Below are positions 34,023 through 44,400 of a DNA stretch of 64,000 bases, in pieces. A program made the position numbers and the translations under genes. Source of the DNA: VBWE01 sp943372645 (GTDB taxonomy: Bacteria; Bacteroidota; Bacteroidia; Palsa-965); contig CALRZN010000015.1 of the NCBI GenBank assembly GCA_943372645.1, forward strand, positions 1 through 64,000, in the 5' to 3' direction. The notes beneath the pieces are model-generated. The model did no database searches and was not told where the DNA came from. It saw only the letters and a list, made by a program, of their open reading frames with translations. The stretch's first letter is position 1, and every line of letters begins with the position of its first letter.

Positions 34023-36350
34023 ATGCGCTCTTCTTCCCTTCCCGCCCGCAGCAGGCTCCGGCTTTTCGGTGCTGCACTTGTTTGTTCAACGCTGTGTTAT
34101 TACAGCTGTTCTGACGCGGACAAACCCGTAAACGGTACCGATGACGATTTACCCGTTGCCCATGCGGTATGGGTAGATCCTGCCGGCGACGATGCGGCCG
34201 ATGGTTCCGAAAACAAACCGTTTAAAACAGTACAGCACGCCCGCGATGTGGTACGCGCGCTGCAGGACAAAAATGAAATCGACGGCAACATTGCGGTTTA
34301 CCTGAAAAGCGGCACACACCGTATTACCAAAACCATCACATTCGGGCCGGAAGACGGCGGACGCAACGGGCGCAATGTAATTTACCGCAACGCACCCGGC
34401 AGCACCAATATGGTTATCAGCGGCGCTGTTCCCGTTACAAACTGGCAGAACAGTGAATTTCCCGGCGTATGGGTTGCACAGCTGGACAAAGGACTGCGTA
34501 CCCGGCAACTGTATGTAAACGGTGTGCGTGCCACCCGCGCGCAGTCGAACGACACGAACGCCTACCCGCTTGGTTTCCGGCCTTCGTGGCACACGTATGT
34601 GAGCAGCACAAACAGCAGCGACACGCTTTCGCGCAACGGCGGAATCGAATTTATTCCGAACATCCTGAACAACCTCACCTGGTTCGATCCGGCACTCTGG
34701 ACAAACGTGGACGACATCGAAGCCGTTATAATTACGCAGTGGAAAATGATGCGGGTACCGCTTGCTTCTGTTTCGTCCCAAACAACAAAATCGGTTTTTC
34801 TGAAAAACACCAATGTGGGCCTGATCAGGCTGCAGGAACCGGGCTGGACCAATTCGAATGTGTTCCGTACTGCCGGCGACACCTCCAGCCCCGGAATCTG
34901 GAGTTTCTGGGAAATCAGTCGTTTCGAAAACGCATTGCAGTTTCTCGACAAAGCGGGCGAATGGTATTATGACAAACATACCGGCCTGCTTTATTACAAA
35001 CCGCTGCCCGGTGAAACGCAACAAAATACCGTAGCAGAGTTTCCGCTGCTGGAAAAACTCCTGGAACTGACCGGTGCGCCGGGCAAACCCGTTTCCAATA
35101 TCCGTTTCGAAGGCATTACATTTACCGGTGCCACCTGGAATAATCCGTCTACCGGCGAAGGTTATGTGGCCGATCAGAGCGGCTTTTTTCTCTCCGGCAA
35201 CAAAAACGAAACCAACGTAATCGGTCACGTCAAACACCTTGCGCGCACACCCGGAAATATTTCGCTTACCTACACCGATCACATCGTGTTCCGGAACAAC
35301 ACCTTTGAACACCTTGGCGGCGTGGGCATTGATTTTGTGACCGGCTGCAAATCGAACAGCATCCTGTGGAATAACTTCGGTGATATTTCGTCGGCAGCCA
35401 TTCAGCTTGGTGGTGTAAATGATACTGATGCGCATCCGGCCGATACCGCAGCTTGGGTAAGCTGCAACAGCATTACCGACAATGCCGTTTACAAAACCGG
35501 GCGCGACTATGTGGATGCGGCCGGAATTATGATCGGCTTTACAAACAACACCGATGTCAGTTACAACATCATCAGCGAAGTGCCGTGGGCGGGTGTTGCC
35601 ATCGGCTGGGGCTGGGGCTTGTATGATCCGTATGTTACTGCACAGGGCAACAGCTCCACATTTCCCGGTGTGCCCGGTGGTACGCCAGGCATGTGGGGCA
35701 TTTACAAAAACGCATCGTCCAATCACCACAACAAAATCACGCACAACCTCATCAGTAAGTTTGTGCAGCAGGTGTGGGATGCTGGCGCGGTGTACACCAC
35801 CGGTCACCAGGGGACTTCGTTTGATGACGGCTTACTGATTGAAGGCAACATCGCTTTCGATAAATTTCCGCGCGGGGGCAGCAATATTTTTTATACCGAT
35901 GGCGGAACCCGCTTTGTTACGGTTCGCGGTAACGTGTCGTATAATAATCCGCAGGGTTCTGTGTACTTTGGTGTGCTGCCGTCCATTGCCGATCCGTTAA
36001 ACTACACCGGTGCCCTGTTTTCCCTTGCCGATATTCTTCCCTATGGCAGTGAAATCGGGGGCTGTGTTACCTACGGCGACATCCGCTACGAAGGCAATTA
36101 CTGGCAGAACCTCTGGAGCGAAAGCCGCCTGATCGAATACATGGAGCTTCATTTTTTACTGGATACTGCACTCACACATTGGCCGAAGAACCCGGTTTAT
36201 TATGATCCCTGCCACACCGGCAACGGATTAGACAGCAAATACCCGGTAAACCTCACGCTGCAGAACAACACAATTATCAAAACTGCCAGCGATGCACCCG
36301 CAGAACTGTCGGCCAAAGCCGGTCCGCGGAAAAAGGAACGTGCGAAATAA
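34023..36350 (+). CDS. right-handed beta-helix lipoprotein, GH141-like
   Basis: A 775-residue predicted lipoprotein (lipobox ending CYYSC, Cys29). The mature N-terminus has the opening of many glycan-active beta-helix proteins: WVDPAGDDAADGSENKPF followed by VYLKSGTHRI and FGPEDGG (about 49-125). Next come RQLYVNGVRATRAQS (about 160-174) and a long beta-helix with FEGITFTGATW, IVFRNNTFEHLGG and NRISE-like NITDNAVYKTG turns up to about 690. This order matches GH141-type fucosidase-like and related pectin-side-chain enzymes, so a glycosidase or lyase at the cell surface is likely. I cannot identify catalytic residues or substrate. The 3' spacer contains a terminator at 36508. Confidence 0.78.
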   Translation: MRSSSLPARSRLRLFGAALVCSTLCYYSCSDADKPVNGTDDDLPVAHAVWVDPAGDDAADGSENKPFKTVQHARDVVRALQDKNEIDGNIAVYLKSGTHRITKTITFGPEDGGRNGRNVIYRNAPGSTNMVISGAVPVTNWQNSEFPGVWVAQLDKGLRTRQLYVNGVRATRAQSNDTNAYPLGFRPSWHTYVSSTNSSDTLSRNGGIEFIPNILNNLTWFDPALWTNVDDIEAVIITQWKMMRVPLASVSSQTTKSVFLKNTNVGLIRLQEPGWTNSNVFRTAGDTSSPGIWSFWEISRFENALQFLDKAGEWYYDKHTGLLYYKPLPGETQQNTVAEFPLLEKLLELTGAPGKPVSNIRFEGITFTGATWNNPSTGEGYVADQSGFFLSGNKNETNVIGHVKHLARTPGNISLTYTDHIVFRNNTFEHLGGVGIDFVTGCKSNSILWNNFGDISSAAIQLGGVNDTDAHPADTAAWVSCNSITDNAVYKTGRDYVDAAGIMIGFTNNTDVSYNIISEVPWAGVAIGWGWGLYDPYVTAQGNSSTFPGVPGGTPGMWGIYKNASSNHHNKITHNLISKFVQQVWDAGAVYTTGHQGTSFDDGLLIEGNIAFDKFPRGGSNIFYTDGGTRFVTVRGNVSYNNPQGSVYFGVLPSIADPLNYTGALFSLADILPYGSEIGGCVTYGDIRYEGNYWQNLWSESRLIEYMELHFLLDTALTHWPKNPVYYDPCHTGNGLDSKYPVNLTLQNNTIIKTASDAPAELSAKAGPRKKERAK

Positions 36351-36507
36351 GGCCGGGCTTTTTTCAAACTCCGGGACTTCTGCCATGAACTCCGATAAAT
36401 CCGGTGAGTGATACGTACGTTACTTATATTTGAAAAGCAAATACGGCACCTACACACTGTTAATATTTGCAGTGCAGTAAAAGCTCCTCCTCCGGCTACT
36501 TTACTGC

Positions 36508-36540
36508 AAAAAATCCCGGGAAGTTTCTCGGGATTTTTTA
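36508..36540. terminator. bidirectional-looking terminator
   Basis: AAAAAATCCCGGGAA and TTCTCGGGATTTTTTA pair with one mismatch. A second small inverted repeat (GCAGTAAA near 36473, TTTACTGC near 36500) lies just before it. The rest of 36351-36673 holds only a weak TAATTTAG box about 35 bases before the next gene. Confidence 0.75.
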
Positions 36541-36673
36541 TTCCCCGGCGAAAGCAGCGGTGCTTACGGTTCAATTCTTTTCCTGCTCAAACCGGTCAAA
36601 CGCCGATTCGGGGAATGCGGAAAACAATGCAATTGTAATTTAGCCCGCGTAAAGGCGATCCAACTCAAACCAA

Positions 36674-38518
36674 ATGAACTATAATTTAAAGCTGCTCCTT
36701 GTGGTGCTGTGCAGTGCGTTTGCCGTAACCGGAGAACTCCGTGCGCAGAAACGCGGGCAGGCACTTATTGATTCACTGAAAACAGAACTCCCCCGCAGCA
36801 AGCCCGATACCGGCAAAGTGCTGCTGCTGCTCGATATCAGTTTTTATTCCGCCAATATTAACCCCGACACCGGGCTGCACTATGGTACACAGGCGTTGCA
36901 GCTGGCCGAAAAACTCAATTTCGGACGTGGAATTGCGGAAGCCAACAGGTATATCGGAATCAATTACAACGGAAGGTCACTCTTTCCGCGTGCGCTGGAG
37001 CATTACCTGCGCGCCATGAAAAAATACGAAGAACTGCACGACGACAACGGCGTGGCCAAAACACAGGTTTCTATGGGTGTGGTTTACATGAACAAAAGCG
37101 ATTCGGCCAATGCCATATTTTACCTGCAGGAAGCACTTACCCGCTTAAAAGCACAGGGTAAAAAAAACATGGTGGGCAAGGTGCTCAACAACATCGGCAG
37201 CGTTTACCTCGACAAAAAAGATTTGCCCCGGGCGCTGGAATATTACAATGAAGCCCTGCGCATGAACGAAGTACTGGGCGACACCGCTGCACTCGAATCA
37301 ACAACGAGCAACCTGGGCGGCGTGTATTATGAAATGCATTTGCCGGGAAAAGCACTCACCTCCTATTTCCGCGCGCTGTCGCTGAATGAATATACGGGCA
37401 ACCGCAGTTTCGGAGCCACACATAACTGCTGCATCGGCAATACGTATCTGCTGATTGCACGCGATACCGGCAGCACAACCCTGCTCGACAGTTTGTTTGA
37501 AGGCGACCGTATAAAAGCGCTGTTCGAAGCAAAAAAATACATGGAAACAGGCCTCGCGGTTTTTGAACAGCTCGGCAACCTCAACAGCAGTTATAAATAT
37601 TACAAGTACCTGAGCGAAACCCTGCAACTGCTGGGCGATGAAAACGGAGCGCTGACCAATTACAAAAAGTTTGCTGATACCCGCGATTCAGTCTATAATG
37701 AAACGAACACCCGGAACATGGTCACCATGCAGCTGCAGTTCGATTTCGATAAAAAAGACGCGATTGCGCAGGAAGAACTACAACGCCAGAAAATAGTCCG
37801 CAACGGTTTTGTACTCGGCTTCGCCATTATGCTGCTGTTTGCGTTTGTTTTTCTTTCGCAGCGTAACCGCATCCGCAAGGGCAAAAAAGAAAGCGACGAA
37901 CTGCTGCGCAATATTCTGCCCGAAGAAATTGCGGAAGAACTGAAAGCCCGCGGCGTTGCCGATGCCCGGCACTATGAGGAGGTAAGCATCCTGTTCACCG
38001 ATTTCAAGGGATTTACAGCCCTTGCGGAAAAGATGACCCCGAAAGAACTGGTTGCCGAAATTGATTACTGCTTCCGGAAATTCGATGCCATCATTACCGC
38101 GCACGGCATCGAAAAAATAAAAACAATCGGCGATGCGTATATGGCCGTGGCCGGTTTGCCTGTTCCCGATAACGATCATGCGGCTAATCTCGTCCGGGCA
38201 GCCCTCGAAATCCGCGACTTCATGGAGGAATACAAACACGAACGTTTACAGCAGGGAAAAGTTTATTTCGAAATACGCATCGGTATACACAGCGGCGAAG
38301 TGGTGGCCGGCATTGTGGGTGCAAAAAAATTCGCCTACGATGTGTGGGGCGATACCGTTAACATGGCGGCCCGCATGGAAAGCAGCGGCGAAACCGGCAA
38401 AGTGAACATTTCAGAAAGTACATACAACCGCGTAAGCAGTTACTTCAGCTGCACCAGCCGCGGCGAAATTGATGCGAAAGGGAAAGGGAAAGTGAACATG
38501 TATTTTGTGGAACCGTAA
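36674..38518 (+). CDS. TPR-containing class III adenylate cyclase
   Basis: A 614-residue membrane protein. A signal-like segment (1-24) is followed by about six tetratricopeptide repeats (about 45-340, such as ALEYYNEALRMNEVLGDTAAL), a coiled-coil linker, a membrane helix (about 376-394, VLGFAIMLLFAFVFLS) and a C-terminal class III cyclase domain (about 420-614). The metal-binding aspartates are Asp443 (LFTDFKGF) and Asp487 (TIGDAY). Lys483 and Asp556 are at the purine-selecting positions of adenylate cyclases, and DTVNMAARM carries the transition-state Asn563 and Arg567. All are intact, so it should make cAMP in the cytosol in response to a periplasmic signal sensed by the TPRs. The ligand is unknown. 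Confidence 0.92.
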   Translation: MNYNLKLLLVVLCSAFAVTGELRAQKRGQALIDSLKTELPRSKPDTGKVLLLLDISFYSANINPDTGLHYGTQALQLAEKLNFGRGIAEANRYIGINYNGRSLFPRALEHYLRAMKKYEELHDDNGVAKTQVSMGVVYMNKSDSANAIFYLQEALTRLKAQGKKNMVGKVLNNIGSVYLDKKDLPRALEYYNEALRMNEVLGDTAALESTTSNLGGVYYEMHLPGKALTSYFRALSLNEYTGNRSFGATHNCCIGNTYLLIARDTGSTTLLDSLFEGDRIKALFEAKKYMETGLAVFEQLGNLNSSYKYYKYLSETLQLLGDENGALTNYKKFADTRDSVYNETNTRNMVTMQLQFDFDKKDAIAQEELQRQKIVRNGFVLGFAIMLLFAFVFLSQRNRIRKGKKESDELLRNILPEEIAEELKARGVADARHYEEVSILFTDFKGFTALAEKMTPKELVAEIDYCFRKFDAIITAHGIEKIKTIGDAYMAVAGLPVPDNDHAANLVRAALEIRDFMEEYKHERLQQGKVYFEIRIGIHSGEVVAGIVGAKKFAYDVWGDTVNMAARMESSGETGKVNISESTYNRVSSYFSCTSRGEIDAKGKGKVNMYFVEP

Positions 38519-38560
38519 ATGGCCGGCAGCACACCGCTGCAACAGCAAACCGAATTGTGG

Positions 38561-38568
38561 TACTTTTG
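38561..38568 (+). promoter_or_regulatory. -7 promoter box of the AlkD-like gene
   Basis: TACTTTTG, exact consensus, about 41 bases before the chosen ATG. It also lies 12 bases before an out-of-frame ATG at 38581. Confidence 0.5.
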
Positions 38569-38609
38569 CAGCTTCACAAGATGTACAATTCCGGAAACGC
38601 ATTTTTCAG

Positions 38610-39695
38610 ATGGAACCCTTAAAAGAAATGTTTAATCGCCCGTTTTATGAAAAACTGGGTGATGCTTTTGCCCGTGCCGATAAAAATTTTCATGCCGGGA
38701 AATTTGTGCAGGCAGTAACGAAAAACATCGAGCCGCTTTCGCTCAACCAGCGCATGCGCAATACGTCGGTGGTGCTGCAGCAGCAGCTTCCGACCGATTT
38801 CCGCAAGGCAACCGCCATCATGAAAAAAGTGATCCCGCAATTGAACGGGGGGTATACCAACCTGTTGTTCCCGGATTATGTGGGGCTTTACGGACATACC
38901 GATTTTGAGGCGGCCATGGATGCGCTTCATTTTTTTACGCAGTACGGTTCCTCGGAATTTGCCATCCGCGAATTTCTGAAACGTGATTTTGCAAAAACCA
39001 TCCGCGTAATGAAAACCTGGGCTGCCGATAAAAACCACCACGTGCGCCGCCTCGCCTCCGAAGGCAGCCGCCCGCGCCTGCCCTGGAGTTTTAAATTAGA
39101 TACCGTGATAAAAAATCCGGCCGTTACACAACCCATCCTCGAACGCCTCAACGCCGACCCGGAACTGTATGTGCGCAAATCGGTGGCCAATCACCTCAAC
39201 GATATTTCGAAAGATCACCCGGAGTATATGATTGGCATGCTGGGAGCGTGGGATAAAAAAAATGCGCACACCGCCTGGATCATCAAACACGCCAGCCGCA
39301 CACTCATCAAAAAAGGCAACACCCAATCGCTCGCCCTGTTTGGCTTTGACAAAAACATTAAAGTAGCCGTTGAAAATTTACGCATCACCAAACCCAAACT
39401 GAAATTAGGCGAACGGCTTGAGTTTGCATTTGATGTGGTTTCACAAAAAAGCACGGTGCAGAAACTGGTGATTGATTACGCCATTCATTACGTAAAAAAA
39501 AGCGGCGAAACGGCTCCCAAAGTTTTTAAGCTGCGTGAAACCGAACTGGCCCCGCGCCAGCGCATCAGTATATACAAACAGCAGCTCATGGCTGATTTCA
39601 CTACGCGCAAGCACAACGCCGGCAAACACACCGTGGAAATATTGATCAACGGAAAATCACTGGCTACGGCTGTTTTTAATTTACGTTTGAAATAA
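38610..39695 (+). CDS. DNA alkylation repair protein, AlkD-like HEAT-repeat fold
   Basis: A 361-residue cytosolic protein of the DNA alkylation repair family. The N-terminal 240 residues form HEAT-like helical repeats with the conserved HHVRRLASEGSRPRLPW (about 145-161), the DNA-facing signature of AlkD-like glycosylases. HEAT motifs continue through DPELYVRKSVANHLNDISKD and the THAWIIKHASRTLIKKG-type segment. The last 110 residues (about 255-361) form a beta-rich domain found in a subgroup of this family. AlkD-type enzymes remove bulky alkylated purines without base flipping. I start at 38610 because the family begins near MEPLKEMFN; the longer frame adds 35 residues across the promoter. Confidence 0.88.
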   Translation: MEPLKEMFNRPFYEKLGDAFARADKNFHAGKFVQAVTKNIEPLSLNQRMRNTSVVLQQQLPTDFRKATAIMKKVIPQLNGGYTNLLFPDYVGLYGHTDFEAAMDALHFFTQYGSSEFAIREFLKRDFAKTIRVMKTWAADKNHHVRRLASEGSRPRLPWSFKLDTVIKNPAVTQPILERLNADPELYVRKSVANHLNDISKDHPEYMIGMLGAWDKKNAHTAWIIKHASRTLIKKGNTQSLALFGFDKNIKVAVENLRITKPKLKLGERLEFAFDVVSQKSTVQKLVIDYAIHYVKKSGETAPKVFKLRETELAPRQRISIYKQQLMADFTTRKHNAGKHTVEILINGKSLATAVFNLRLK

Positions 39696-39707
39696 GCCCA
39701 CGCATGT

Positions 39708-39715
39708 TATCTTTG
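39708..39715 (+). promoter_or_regulatory. -7 promoter box of the small membrane-protein gene (leaderless)
   Basis: TATCTTTG, exact consensus, ending seven bases before the ATG at 39723. Confidence 0.6.
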
Positions 39716-39722
39716 TAAAATC

Positions 39723-40199
39723 ATGAAGCCACAGCCTACCGCATACCTCGATGACCTGACCGCAGCCGACCGTAACCAGGTTCAGGTGCTCAAAAATCAG
39801 ATTCTGCGCCGCATGGCTGTGTATTACCTGCCTCCTGCGCTGCTCAGCATTATCGCACTGGTGTATGTAAATTCGAACAGCATCAGCCTCGGACTGGGCA
39901 ACAGCGAAAACCTGCTCGGCTTTATAAATGTAGCCCTCGTGGTGGTGGCCGCACTTACGCTGCGCCTGTTTGTAAACCACATCATCAGCAGCACGAAAGA
40001 ATCGAAAAACTGGCAGAAAAAAGTAATCCAGGGAAAAATCAACGGCAAAAAAGGCAACATCATTTTTATCGGCAACCAGCAGGTAAAATTAGATGCTGCA
40101 CATGCCGCACAGGTGAAAGAAGGCGATGATGTGATCATCAGCCAGGGTATTTCCACCGGCTGGATACTGAGCCTTGTGAAAAGAGAACCGGCGGCGTAA
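39723..40199 (+). CDS. hypothetical membrane protein with two helices
   Basis: A 158-residue protein with a charged N-terminus (1-31), two predicted membrane helices (about 33-52, MAVYYLPPALLSIIALVYV, and about 66-84, FINVALVVVAALTLRLFV) and a basic cytoplasmic beta-rich tail (about 98-158) with GKKGNIIFIGNQQVKL and GDDVIISQGISTGWILSL. The tail resembles small beta-barrel or OB-like domains, but I do not recognise the family. The start is fixed by a perfect -7 box. It is not part of an operon with the next gene, which lies 120 bases away. Confidence 0.78.
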   Translation: MKPQPTAYLDDLTAADRNQVQVLKNQILRRMAVYYLPPALLSIIALVYVNSNSISLGLGNSENLLGFINVALVVVAALTLRLFVNHIISSTKESKNWQKKVIQGKINGKKGNIIFIGNQQVKLDAAHAAQVKEGDDVIISQGISTGWILSLVKREPAA

Positions 40200-40319
40200 C
40201 GCCTGCGCTGCAGGAAAAATTGCCCTGCCTCCAAATTATTTTGTTGCTTTAAAACGGGTGCTGCATTATGGAAAATAAATGCGGCCAACATCTCCTTTAC
40301 AAACCAATATTTTTCTCCT

Positions 40320-41279
40320 ATGCGTTACTACATGCGTCTTTCCGTTTTCAGTGCGCTTGCACTCTTTTTCATCTCCTGCGGCAATGCTGTTGAAGGATTC
40401 GATTATTCGAAAGCGGCCAACGGTGGTTTTGATGTTACACCTTATTCGGAACAGGAAACAGGTACCGGTAAAATAATTGTCGAGGGCGGATTTAAAGATG
40501 CAGAGAAACCGCTTCCCCCGCCGCCACCGCCGCCTCCGATTACCAGTTCATCAAAAACAGATGCTGCTTCCGATGCAACAGATCCGCTGCAACTGAAAGC
40601 GCAGGTGAAAAACCCGGACATGATTATCAAAACCGGCAGCATGGATATTTCAGTTGATGATTACGCAAAAGCAATTCCTTCAATCCAGGCATTAATAAAA
40701 GGCAGCAACGGCTACATCCAGTCGGAAACCGAAAGCACCGACAACTGGGCGAAACGCAACAACATCGTGATCCGTGTGCCTGCGGCCAATTTCGAGAAGC
40801 TGATGAACAGCATCGGCGGCATTGCCCGCAATGTGCTTAACCGCAACGTAAATACGAGTGACGTTTCGGAAGAATATTACGATACCGACGCACGCAAAAA
40901 AGCGCAGCAGGCCGCCGCAAACCGCTACATCGAACTGCTGAAACAGGCCAAAAACGTGGAAGAAGTAATGGCCGTTCAATCGAAAATTGATGCCATCCAG
41001 GAAGAAGTGGATGCCAAAGAAGGCCGCCTGCGCTACCTCCGCGACCAGGTGGGGTACAGTACCATTACCTTATCCGTTGCACAGAATTATGATTACAAAC
41101 CCGTTGATGGTCCCGGTTTCGGAAGCCGCATGGGATCGGCCTTCGGCAACGGCTGGCAGGGATTCCTCAATTTCCTGATCATTGTTGCCAACCTCTGGCC
41201 GCTGTGGATTATGCTGGCCGCCGCGTATTTCATCATCCGCAAAATTGTGAAGCATTTCCTCAAGAAAAAACAGGCATAA
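40320..41279 (+). CDS. DUF4349-domain lipoprotein
   Basis: A 319-residue predicted lipoprotein (lipobox FFISC, Cys20) with a low-complexity linker that contains eight consecutive prolines (about 65-73). The DUF4349 domain (about 92-310) has KTGSMDISVDDY, NIVIRVPAANFEKLM, a coiled-coil (KKAQQAAANRYIELLKQAKN) and GYSTITLSVAQ. It ends in a membrane helix (about 285-308, FLNFLIIVANLWPLWIMLAA) and basic residues. DUF4349 proteins have no established biochemical role. A start at the second Met (residue 5) is possible. A -7-like TATTTTTC lies close upstream. Confidence 0.85.
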   Translation: MRYYMRLSVFSALALFFISCGNAVEGFDYSKAANGGFDVTPYSEQETGTGKIIVEGGFKDAEKPLPPPPPPPPITSSSKTDAASDATDPLQLKAQVKNPDMIIKTGSMDISVDDYAKAIPSIQALIKGSNGYIQSETESTDNWAKRNNIVIRVPAANFEKLMNSIGGIARNVLNRNVNTSDVSEEYYDTDARKKAQQAAANRYIELLKQAKNVEEVMAVQSKIDAIQEEVDAKEGRLRYLRDQVGYSTITLSVAQNYDYKPVDGPGFGSRMGSAFGNGWQGFLNFLIIVANLWPLWIMLAAAYFIIRKIVKHFLKKKQA

Positions 41280-41290
41280 TAATCAGCCCG

Positions 41291-41331
41291 CCGGCAGCCC
41301 GCAGTTGTGCATAAGCACTGCGGGCTGCCGG
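41291..41331 (+). terminator. strong hairpin after the DUF4349 gene
   Basis: CCGGCAGCCCGCAGT pairs perfectly with ACTGCGGGCTGCCGG over 15 bp around an 11-base loop. No T run follows, so termination is likely factor-assisted, or the hairpin protects the transcript's 3' end. Confidence 0.5.
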
Positions 41332-41419
41332 TTACCGGTTTCAGTTACCACTTATCCGTTCTGTAAGCGCTATAAATGCCCAAGATTGCTTAATTTCGTG
41401 TCGCTTTACGAAACAGGCT

Positions 41420-44400
41420 ATGATCAAACGTCTTACCGGCATTTTTGTGCTACTGGTTGCCGCGCAGTTTATGCATGCGCAGGAAAACGAATACCGTTCT
41501 GCTGACAATCCGCTTTACTGGAAAAACCGCCCGCCGTTTCCGGGCTACTGGCAGCAGGATGTGCATTACCGCATCAATGCAACCATCAACGATAAAACGG
41601 ATGTGATTGCAGCCGTGATGAATGTTACGTATTCGAATAATTCGCCGGATACGCTGAAGTTCATTTATTTCCACCTGTACCAGAATGCCTTTCAGCCCGG
41701 TTCCTATACCGAAGACCTGCATAAAAACAACAACTACAATATCCGCTTCGGTAAATACGAAACGAAGGGGCTCGGCACTGAAGTAGAAGCCGTGCTCATT
41801 AACGGGCAGGAAATAAAACCCGAGTTTGACAACACCATTATGAAGGTGAACCTGCCCCGCCCGCTCAAACCGGGCAGTTCGGTGAGCCTGCAGGTGAACT
41901 TCTCCACGTATTGGGATGCAGGCGGATCCATCCGCCGCCGCATGAAAATGTTCCAGAGTGTTGGCAACAACAAACATTACGACGGTGTACACTGGTATCC
42001 GCGGATATGTGTGTACGACCGCAAATTCGGATGGGAAACCGACCAGCACCTTACCCGCGAATTTTACGGCGATTACGGACAGTATGATGTGGAACTCACC
42101 TTCCCGAACCAGTACATCGTGGAAGCCACCGGCAAACTGATGAACGAAGCCGAAGTAATGCCGGCCGACCTGCGCCAGAAACTAGACATCTCTAACTTCG
42201 TGGGCAAACCCACGCCGGGGTATACCGAAATCATCAAAGCCGACGGCTCCACCAAAACCTGGAAGTTTCATGCCATCAATGTGCATGATATTGCATTTAC
42301 GGCCGACCCGAGTTACCGCATCGGCGAAACCACCTGGAACGGCGTGCGCTGCATAGCGCTGGCCCAGGAAGACCACTGCTTCGGCTGGAAAAACGCCGCA
42401 GAATTTTTAAAACGTGTGATCGAATGTTATTCCACCGACTTCGGTATGTACGCATACCCGAAAATTATTGCGGCCGATGCACGCGACGGGATGGAATACC
42501 CGATGCTGACACTCGACGGGGGCAGCGCGCCGGAGTATTACGACCTTATTGCACATGAAGTAGGCCACAACTGGTTTTTCGGTATGGTGGGTTCAAACGA
42601 AACGTACCGCGCACTGCTGGATGAAGGCTTTACACAGTTTCTCACCGCCTGGGCCTGCCGCAAACTCGTGGGCGAAATTCGGCCGACGGCGAAAGCAAAG
42701 TCTGGTTATGTGGAGAAACACCGCGAACCGGATTATTTTAAAAACAGTGAAGTGTATGATGCCTACATGTTTGATGCGGCACGAGGCGATGAAACGGTAA
42801 TCACCACCCACTCCGACCAGTTCGGCGGCGCGCTGCGCCACGGCGGCGGCTACCGGCAGGTGTATATGAAAACGGCCACCATGCTGTACAACCTGCAGTA
42901 TGTGCTCGGCGATTCGCTTTTCCAGGCGGCCATGAAACACTACGTGAGCCAGTGGAAAATTGCGCATCCGTATGTGGAAGATTTCCGTGCGTCTATCATC
43001 CAGTACACGCACGTTGACCTGAACTGGTTTTTCGACCAGTGGCTCGAAACCAGCAAAACGATTGATTATGCGGTGAAAGGCATTCACAAAGGCGATACCA
43101 CCAACGAATACAAAATCACCTTCCGCCGCTACGGCCGCATGCAGATGCCGCTCGATTTCAGTGTGTATGATAAAGAAGGCAACAAAAAAGATTATTATAT
43201 CCCGAACAACTGGTTTGTGAAAGACACCAAAGCCACCGTGCTCCCGCGCTGGATCGGCTGGGACAACATCCGTAAAACGTACACTGCCACAGTTACTGTT
43301 CCCGCAGGCATTGAAAACGTAGTGATCGATACCACGCAGCGCCTCGCCGATGTGAATATGCTGAACAACAGCCACAAACTGCCGGTAACTGTACGTTTCG
43401 ATTCGAAAATTTACAACCCGCCTTCGTGGACAGAGTATGACCTGAAACTGCGCCCGGACATCTGGTACAATGCTTACGACGGGCTGAAAGCCGGTTTCTG
43501 GATGGGCGGCGATTACATGGACATGTTCCACAAATTTGAACTGAACGCACTCATCAATACCGGTTTCCTGCAGCAGCTGCCGGAAAATGCGGAACTCAAT
43601 CACTTCGATTATTTCTCCTTCATCGCATCGTACCGCACCAATACGCATAAGTTTATTAAAAACTCGTCGGTGTACGTGCAGGGCAAATACATTGACGGTA
43701 TGCAGGGCGCGCTCGGGCGTTTTGAACTGAAAGACAAAAAGGAGAAAAACTTTTTTAATGTGCAGTTCAAAATGATGTACCGGGCTTCGTATGATGCGCC
43801 TTACCTGCTTTACCCGAACGAATGGCAGCTGCGCAAATACAACAACAGCCTCACGCTCGGTTACGATCACCCGTACAGCTACCGCAAGGGCAACGGTAAC
43901 ATCCGCCTGCAGCTGCGCTCCACCGCACTCGGCAGCGATTATGATTACCAGTATGTGAACCTGACTTCTGTGAACAAAAACGCACTCGGCCTGTTTAACA
44001 TCAATACACGCCTGTTTGCCCAGTTCGGCACAGGTGCGTTGTGGGCCAGCGAATCGCAATTATTCGCGGCAGGTGCAAACCCGGAAGAACTGATGGACAG
44101 CAAATACACCCGCTCCGACGGAATTATTCCCGAAGCCTGGGGCGGACACGACGATGTAACGAATCACTTCCAGGCCGGCGGGGGACTCAACCTGCGCGGC
44201 TATGCCGGTTACGTGATGCCGAAATACGATGAAAACGGTTTCCTGCGCCAGACTTACAAAGGCACCACCGGTGCGGCTTTCAATACCGAAGTGGAATTTA
44301 ACAAACTGTTCCGTTTCATCGCACGCAAAACCGGCCGCGTACAGAATTACATTCACATCGCAACGTACCTGTTTGGCGATGTGGGCGTGATCAATTACAA

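Noticed and set aside
34149..35807. 552-codon open frame opposite the beta-helix lipoprotein gene
   Set aside because: Shadow of the real gene, rich in His, Arg and Val as expected for the antisense frame.
42593..44059. 488-codon open frame opposite the M1 peptidase gene
   Set aside because: It is antisense to a convincing gene, lacks a start context and has no domain pattern; it results from the codon bias of the true gene.
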